This document shows positions 57,780-64,000 of a stretch of DNA of 64,000 nucleotides, in pieces. Under the pieces are notes generated by a model. That model saw only the letters and a program-made list of their open reading frames with translations. It did no database searches and was not told the origin of the DNA. The stretch comes from Bryopsis sp. KO-2023 (taxonomy: Eukaryota > Chlorophyta > Ulvophyceae > Bryopsidales > Bryopsidaceae), in contig BSYQ01000002.1 in NCBI GenBank assembly GCA_030272585.1, forward strand, positions 6,758,001-6,822,000. The letters run 5' to 3'. Numbering within the stretch: the stretch's first letter is position 1; every line of letters begins with the position of its first letter. The translations under genes were made by a program, and so were the position numbers.

Positions 57780-58420
57780 TGCCTGATGGTGGTGGTAATT
57801 TACTTCTTACATTCTCAACTCTGAGCTATAGCATGTGTGGGGTGCTGGAAACCAGCCAGCCAGCCAGCCAACATTTCCATATGTAGTGAAAATGTCGGTG
57901 GAGGCCATGGCTGACCCCACCTCCTGTTCTGGAGATGAAGAGGTCCAGTGGAATGATGTATATGCATCAGGTAATTGCTTAATTGACAATGAAACCAGAA
58001 TGCAACTCTGAACCAGAATGGAATGATTGCTTGTTAAAGTTTCTGGTTTCCTTTTTTTTTTCATTCAAATAAGAAACCCCCTCGCAACCTGAACATTGAG
58101 CCCTGCTGCCGAATTTTTTTCCATTGTGAAACTTGAAAGAAAAGATCCTATGAAATTGAAAATGAACTCGTATGGCCTAGATTGACCCAACAAATCATCC
58201 AAACCTAAATTCCACCCCCACAAAAAATTCAGTTTTCTTGTTGAGGAAAATAGATTTCTCAATGGAACACCTCAGTTCCCTCCTTCCCCCCTTTTTCCTA
58301 ATCACTGAATGTGCTCTTGTATTTATAACCACTGGCAATTTGATGCGGGTGGATGTGAATTCTGTTTTCAAATTGTGCAAAGTCAGGCACAGGCTCTGAG
58401 TGATGAGGATGGGTTGAAAT
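57780..58420 (+). repeat. Dispersed repeat R1, copy near right end
   Basis: Sense copy matching positions 1-740: CCAGCCAGCCAG run, GTGAAAATGTCGGTGGAGGCC-like block, TGTTCTGGAGATGAAG, TATATGCATCAGGTAATTGC, then the TTCAAATTGTGCAAAG region. A short frame MSVEAMADPTSCSGDEEVQW is open in this copy only. Confidence 0.7.
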
Positions 58421-59185
58421 GAAAAGATGAATCATGTGGACTGAAATGCATTGGGCAGCAACAGGAGAAAATATTAAAAAATATATAAAATAAAACAAAA
58501 TAAAATAATATAATATAATATTGAAAATTAAAACTGTATTGTCTGGGATGTGGAAGTTGTGCGAGCAATTACGAGTAGACATTGAATGCTGTGACATCCC
58601 ATCCATTTTTGAGTTCATGGGTTGCAACAGCAAGCAGCAGCTCTATCTTCTGGTGGGACTTGATTTAGAGGGTCAAAAAGGTTGTTACCTTTTTTTCCCC
58701 AGTCTGAGGAAGTGGTGAAGACGACCTCCTGCTGGGCACAGGGTTGAAATGGCGATGGCTGCACCCCACTCAACAAAAAAAAGTTGGGAAAAATGCTTTT
58801 GTAAAGCGTTGCAATCATCCCTGGCTGCATGTCTTTTGAAAACATGAGGGCATTCAAAATTTAGCTTGTGAGACTGACAATTGATTCTTTGTTTTTGTCC
58901 TTGGAGAAAAAACAACGTTCTGGGTACCTCCCTTTCGATTTTTTCAGTTTTTCATTTTTCGCACTCTTATGTTCAACGCCGCCACTGGACCCCAGCAATG
59001 CATCAAAACTAATTGAACAATCCAGGATAGCCTGTGATGTTGAGTCAAGTATAAATTTTTACGACATTTCATAATGATAACCTTGAGAAAAAAAAAACAA
59101 ATAATTTTTTTTAATAATAAATCAGCACAAAAACGAAGCCACCCCATCAAAAGCCAACAGTCCCTGAAGGGGAAAAGAGAGTGAC
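58421..59185. other. Spacer, no gene seen
   Basis: AT-rich, including an AATATAAT-type run at 58490-58525. No motif. Confidence 0.4.
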
Positions 59186-59407
59186 TATTCAGAACCGATT
59201 CACGCAGCCACTCACTCACAAGAGGAGAAAAGAGTGAGCTTTTTATCACGTGAGCTCGCGCATCGGCAAGGAAAGAAACGGTGGGGTTGATGGGTCCCAT
59301 CAATCGGACAGAAACCTCCCAATCAAGAGTTTCTGTCAATTCTCCGCCAGTCGCACCGCGCGTCATATATATTCACGCAAGCGATTTTACTCCCACAAGT
59401 TCCACAC

Positions 59408-60101
59408 CGGTTGTGGTAAACACCGAAAACTACCGAAAACCACCGAAAACCACCGAAAACTACCGAAAACCACCGAAAACTACCGAAAACCACCGAAAAC
59501 TACCGAAAACTACTCACGAAAACCACCGAAAACTACCGAAAACTACCGAAAACTACCGAAAACTACCGAAAACTACTCACGAAAACTACCGAAAACTATA
59601 GAAACTGTAACTATGCAGCGATTACCCTTTATAAAAGGAAAAGGGAAAGATAAATATTCAAGACTATTTCAAACAAGACATTTGCTTTCAGAGTGGTAAC
59701 AAGTGAGTCTCCGAGTGATAGTACTTATCGGCAAGTGGGTATGCAAGTGTGACCCTCGGGATTCGAACCCGAGTCAACCAACCAAGGAGCCACTGGAACC
59801 AAACCAAGAGTCCATACCATTTGTAACATATTCACTCATATAAACAAAATGAATGTATTAGTTTCTTTTGTGTGTAATGGGTTTTCTCGGTGGACTCCCC
59901 GTTATAAATTTGTTTTTACTGTTCAAGTTTTCGTTTTATCATGTCGATTTTTATAGTTTTCGGTGGTTTTCGGTAGTTTTCGGTGGTTTTCGTGAGTAGT
60001 TTTCGGTGGTTTTCGGTGGTTTTCGGTAGTTTTCGGTGGTTTTCGGTAGTTTTCGGTAGTTTTCGGTGGTTTTCGGTGGTTTTCGGTGTTTACCACGACC
60101 C
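59408..60101. mobile_element. TIR element with 9-bp TSD (MULE-like), arms made of ACCGAAAACT repeats
   Basis: Flanked by the exact 9-bp duplication GTTCCACAC (59399-59407 and 60102-60110), the size typical of Mutator-like elements, at a site that is uninterrupted in module copy 1. Outer ends are CGGTTGTGGTAAACACCG and the complement of GGGTCGTGGTAAACACCG. Just inside, both ends carry 10-bp ACCGAAAACT/C tandems (about 59420-59600, and inverted at 59955-60090). No transposase. A tRNA-like block lies in the middle. Confidence 0.85.
59747..59813 (-). other. tRNA-like relic with A and B boxes
   Basis: The minus strand reads TGGCTCCTTGGTTGG (A-box-like), soon followed by a perfect T-arm, CTCGGG-TTCGAAT-CCCGAG. 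The anticodon arm is missing or reduced and no acceptor stem closes, so it is a truncated tRNA or a tRNA-derived piece inside the MULE-like element. Confidence 0.45.
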
Positions 60102-60465
60102 GTTCCACACAAGTTCACAAGTGCTACGTTTTGTTTCGTCTCGTTTTGTTTTTGGTTTCGGTTTCCCGTTGGAACTGGTGTTTTATTATGTTGGGATCGA
60201 CGTTCGGAGACAACTGTCCGCGACTGAATTCCTTTCTATCGCAAAATACAAGAAACTTTTCGTTCGAAAAACAAATACGGCTTCGTTGCGTTCACAAGTT
60301 TTGGTTTTGGTTTTGGTTTTGGTTTTGTTTTCCCGTTGGAACTGGTGTTCTTATTCTGTTGCGATCGACGTTCGGAGACAAATGTCCGTGACTGAATCCT
60401 TTCCAGTCGCAAAATATAAGAAACCTTGCGTTCGTGAAACAAATACGGCTTTGTTACGATCACAA

Positions 60466-60575
60466 GTTTGAGCTGGTCGGGCTGGTCGGGCCGTTCGGGC
60501 TGTTCGGGCTGTTCGGGCTGTTTGGGCTGTTTGGGTTGGTTGTGGGCTGGTTGGGCTGGTTGTGAGCTGTGGTCT
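60466..60575 (+). repeat. Degenerate GGTTGGGCT-type minisatellite
   Basis: A short run of GGGCTGGTC, GGGCTGTTC and GGGCTGGTT units between the leader and the 68-bp satellite, in the same position as the 37.4-37.7 kb array. Confidence 0.8.
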
Positions 60576-61276
60576 GTTTGGTTTTTTTACTGGTTGTCTT
60601 GAGGTGTTTCAGGGTGGTGATGATTTTGGGCTTGATTTTTTTACTGGTTGTCTTGAGGTGTTGGGGTTGAGGTGTTTCAGGGTGGTGGTGATTTTGGGCT
60701 TTGGTTTTTTACAGGGTAGCTAGAGGTGCTGAGGTTGAGGTGTTTCAGGGTGGTGATGATTTTGGGCTTGGTTTTTTACTGGTTGTTTTGAGGTGCTGAG
60801 GTTGAGGTGTTTCAGGGTGGTGATGATTTTGGGCTTTGGTTTTTCACAGGGTGGCTAGAGGTGCTGAGGTTGAGGTGTTTCAGGGTGGTGGTGATTTTGG
60901 GCTTTGGTTTTTCACAGGGTGGCTAGAGGTGTTGAGTTTGAGGTGTTTCAGGGTGGTGGTGATTTTGGGCTTTGGTTTTTCACAGGGTGGCTAGAGGTGC
61001 TGAGGTTGAGGTGTTTCAGGGTGGTGATGATTTTGGGCTTTGGTTTTTCACAGGGTGGCTAGAGGTGCTGAGGTTGAGGTGTTTCAGGGTGGTGGTGATT
61101 TTGGGCTTTGGTTTTTTACAGGGTGGCTAGAGGTGTTGAGTTTGAGGTGTTTCAAGGTGGTGGTGATTTTGGGCTTTGGTTTTTCACAGGGTGGCTAGAG
61201 GTGCTGAGGTTGAGGTGTTTCAGGGTGGTGATGATTTTGGGCTTTGGTTTTTCACAGGGTAGCTAGAGGTGCTGAG

Positions 61277-61742
61277 CAGAGATAGGACTTTCCGGTTACG
61301 GTACCGTAAACCGTACCGTAACCCCACTCCGGTCACTTACGGTTACGGTAGTTACGGTCCGGACCGGAGTGGTTTTCGTGCTCGGAACCGGACCACCGTA
61401 CCACTCCGTACTGCTCCGGTACCGGACCGTACCGACCGTAACCACCGTACCAACCGTAAACCGTAAATAGTAACCCCCGCAGGGTCCCGAGAACCCAAAG
61501 GAACCCAGGGGGATTCGAACCCACGACCTTACAGACTACAGCCTAACGCTTTAGCACTGAACCACACTACTTCACGATGATTTAGGGGCTACCGTAGCTA
61601 TACCGTACCTGTTCCGTACCGTAAAAACAACATATTACTCCGGTTACGGTACGGAGTTACGGCCGTAATACGGAACCGTAACTCGACCGTAACCGGACCG
61701 GACCGTAGCCGGACCAGAATTTTGGCCCAAGTCCTATCTCTG
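61277..61742. mobile_element. hAT-type MITE inside the satellite
   Basis: Perfect 14-bp TIR CAGAGATAGGACTT/AAGTCCTATCTCTG, with an exact 8-bp target duplication GTGCTGAG (61269-61276 and 61743-61750) taken from the satellite unit. The interior is dominated by ACCGTAAC/GTTACGG words in both orientations and contains a tRNA-Tyr-like block. No transposase. It inserted after the array had formed. Confidence 0.93.
61507..61573 (-). other. tRNA-Tyr-like relic inside the hAT MITE
   Basis: The minus strand reads GTGTGGTTCAGTGCTAAAGC (D-arm/A-box), GGCTGTAGTCTG (loop with a GTA triplet), and GTGGGTTCGAATCCCCC (T-arm/B-box) in tRNA order and spacing. The anticodon stem is only partly paired and the acceptor stem does not close, so it is a pseudo-tRNA or tRNA-derived insert. 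Confidence 0.6.
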
Positions 61743-64000
61743 GTGCTGAGGTTGAGGTGTTTCAGGGTGGTGATGATTTTGGGCTTTGGTTTTTCACAGG
61801 GTGGCTAGAGGTGCTGAGGTTGAGGTGTTTCAGGGTGGTGGTGATTTTGGGCTTTGGTTTTTTATAGGGTGGCTAGAGGTGCTGAGGTTGAGGTGTTTCA
61901 GGGTGGTGATGATTTTGGGCTTTGGTTTTTCACAGGGTGGCTAGAGGTGCTGAGGTTGAGGTGTTTCAGGGTGGTGGTGATTTTGGGCTTTGGTTTTTTA
62001 TAGGGTGGCTAGAGGTGTTGAGTTTGAGGTGTTTCAGGGTGATGGTGATTTTGGGCTTTGGTTTTTCACAGGGTGGCTAGAGGTGCTGAGGTTGAGGTGT
62101 TTCAGGGTGGTGATGATTTTGGGCTTTGGTTTTTCACAGGGTGGCTAGAGGTGTTGAGTTTGAGGTGTTTCAGGGTGGTGGTGATTTTGGGCTTTGGTTT
62201 TTCACAGGGTGGCTAGAGGTGCTGAGGTTGAGGTGTTTCAGGGTGGTGGTGATTTTGGGCTTTGGTTTTTCACAGGGTGGCTAGAGGTGCTGAGGTTGAG
62301 GTGTTTCAGGGTGGTGATGATTTTGGGCTTTGGTTTTTCACAGGGTGGCTAGAGGTGCTGAGGTTGAGGTGTTTCAGGGTGGTGGTGATTTTGGGCTTTG
62401 GTTTTTCACAGGGTGGCTAGAGGTGTTGAGTTTGAGGTGTTTCAGGGTGGTGGTGATTTTGGGCTTTGGTTTTTCACAGGGTGGCTAGAGGTGCTGAGGT
62501 TGAGGTGTTTCAGGGTGGTGGTGATTTTGGGCTTTGGTTTTTCACAGGGTGGCTAGAGGTGTTGAGTTTGAGGTGTTTCAGGGTGGTGGTGATTTTGGGC
62601 TTTGGTTTTTCACAGGGTGGCTAGAGGTGCTGAGGTTGAGGTGTTTCAGGGTGGTGATGATTTTGGGCTTTGGTTTTTCACAGGGTGGCTAGAGGTGCTG
62701 AGGTTGAGGTGTTTCAGGGTGGTGGTGATTTTGGGCTTTGGTTTTTCACAGGGTGGCTAGAGGTGTTGAGTTTGAGGTGTTTCAGGGTGATGGTGATTTT
62801 GGGCTTTGGTTTTTCACAGGGTGGCTAGAGGTGCTGAGGTTGAGGTGTTTCAGGGTGGTGATGATTTTGGGCTTTGGTTTTTCACAGGGTGGCTAGAGGT
62901 GCTGAGGTTGAGGTGTTTCAGGGTGGTGGTGATTTTGGGCTTTGGTTTTTTATAGGGTAGCTAGAGGTGCTGAGGTTGAGGTGTTTCAGGGTGGTGGTGA
63001 TTTTGGGCTTTCCTTTTTTACAGGGTGGCTAGAGGTGTTGAGTTTGAGGTGTTTCAGGGTGGTGGTGATTTTGGGCTTTCCTTTTTCACAGGGTGGCTAG
63101 AGGTGCTGAGGTTGAGGTGTTTCAGGGTGGTGGTGATTTTGGGCTTTGGTTTTTTATAGGGTGGCTAGAGGTGCTGAGGTTGAGGTGTTTCAGGGTGGTG
63201 ATGATTTTGGGCTTTGGTTTCCACAGGGTGGCTAGAGGTGCTGAGGTTGAGGTGTTTCAGGGTGGTGGTGATTTTGGGCTTTGGTTTTTCACAGGGTGGC
63301 TAGAGGTGTTGAGTTTGAGGTGTTTCAGGGTGGTGGTGATCTTGGGCTTTGGTTTTTCACAGGGTGGCTAGAGGTGCTGAGGTTGAGGTGTTTCAGGGTG
63401 GTGGTGATTTTGGGCTTTGGTTTTTCACAGGGTGGCTAGAGGTGTTGAGTTTGAGGTGTTTCAGGATGGTGGTGATTTTGGGCTTTGGTTTTTCACAGGG
63501 TGGCTAGAGGTGTTGAGTTTGAGGTGTTTCAGGGTGGTGATGATTTTGGGCTTTGGTTTTTCACAGGGTGGCTAGAGGTGCTGAGGTTGAGGTGTTTCAG
63601 GGTGGTGATGATTTTGGGCTTTGGTTTTTCACAGGGTAGCTAGAGGTGCTGAGGTTGAGGTGTTTCAGGGTGGTGATGATTTTGGGCTTTGGTTTTTCAC
63701 AGGGTAGCTAGAGGTGCTGAGGTTGAGGTGTTTCAGGGTGGTGATGATTTTGGGCTTTGGTTTTTCACAGGGTGGCTAGAGGTGCTGAGGTTGAGGTGTT
63801 TCAGGGTGGTGGTGATTTTGGGCTTTGGTTTTTTATAGGGTGGCTAGAGGTGCTGAGGCTGAGGTGTTTCAGGGTGGTGATGATTTTGGGCTTTGGTTTT
63901 TCACAGGGCGGCTAGAGGTGCTGAGGTTGAGGTGTTTCAGGGTGGTGGTGATTTTGGGCTTTGGTTTTTCACAGGGTGGCTAGAGGTGTTGAGTTTGAGG

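Larger units (their letters stand above)
59186..60470 (+). repeat. Composite satellite module, leader of copy 2
   Basis: Same order as 36.74-37.40 kb, with the ATCACGTGAG palindrome relative, CGCATCGGCAAGGAAAGAAA and GTTGATGGGTCCCATCAAT. It is interrupted at 59408-60101 by a 9-bp-TSD element. The distal block (GTTGGAACTGGTG ... AACAAATACGGCTT) is tandemly duplicated here (about 60165-60300 and 60330-60470), each copy preceded by a G/T-rich run (TTTTGG in the second). Confidence 0.75.
60590..64000 (+). repeat. 68-bp satellite, about 43 copies, continues past window end
   Basis: Unit: GGTGCTGAGGTTGAGGTGTT, then TCAGGGTGGTGGTGATTTTG, then GGCTTTGGTTTTTCACAGGG, then TGGCTAGA. Two diagnostic variants recur: GCTGAGGTTGAGG versus GTTGAGTTTGAGG, and GGTGATGAT versus GGTGGTGAT. 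They appear in mixed order, suggesting higher-order structure. The plus strand is strongly G/T-rich. The array is split by a hAT MITE at 61277-61742. Each unit has a TTTTTCACAG|G sequence resembling a splice acceptor. The 68-bp length rotates the frame, so it is not coding. Confidence 0.95.

Overview
The window is nuclear DNA of an unidentified, probably unicellular, eukaryote. The evidence is a gene with about eleven GT-AG introns, F-box/WD40 and F-type lectin protein families, a tRNA gene with a T-run terminator, many terminal-inverted-repeat (TIR) transposons with exact target-site duplications (TSDs), and long satellite arrays. Genes are sparse and the spacers are rich in T-runs, A-runs and old repeats. 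I cannot name the organism.

Layout. 0-4.8 kb: dispersed repeat R1 and a TA-flanked MITE. 4.8-8.4 kb: a 12-exon coiled-coil/ankyrin gene. 8.7-13 kb: dispersed repeats, two duplicated ORF-bearing segments, and a minus-strand F-type lectin-like gene with two interchangeable signal-peptide exons. 13-16.8 kb: no gene. 16.8-56.5 kb: a family of seven F-box/WD40 loci. Subfamily A is at 24.7, 29.9, 34.6 and 54.9 kb; subfamily B is at 16.8, 40.3 and 49.9 kb. Five look intact, one has an in-frame TGA at a conserved Trp, and one is split by a 569-bp MITE. Two divergent pairs (29.9/34.6 and 49.9/54.9 kb) share homologous spacers and look like copies of one duplicated unit.

Between these loci lie a three-part inverted-repeat family (20.6-24.3 kb), a tRNA-Arg(CCG), a hAT-like element made of short repeats, a solo LTR, a 0.85-kb zone of ACATCGCAC/GTGCGATG repeats, and a decayed multi-exon Tnp2 (CACTA-type) transposase. 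56.5-64 kb: another R1 copy, then a composite satellite module also present at 36.7-38.1 kb (shared leader, 9-bp minisatellite, 68-71-bp satellite). It is interrupted by a 9-bp-TSD element and by an 8-bp-TSD hAT-type MITE. The array runs off the right edge.

The F-box/WD40 proteins are expected to be substrate receptors of SCF-type ubiquitin ligases. Their number, divergence and mixture of intact and broken copies suggest a fast birth-and-death family. No operon-like or viral gene system was recognised. The most unusual content is the set of repeat-built TIR elements and the paired composite satellites.
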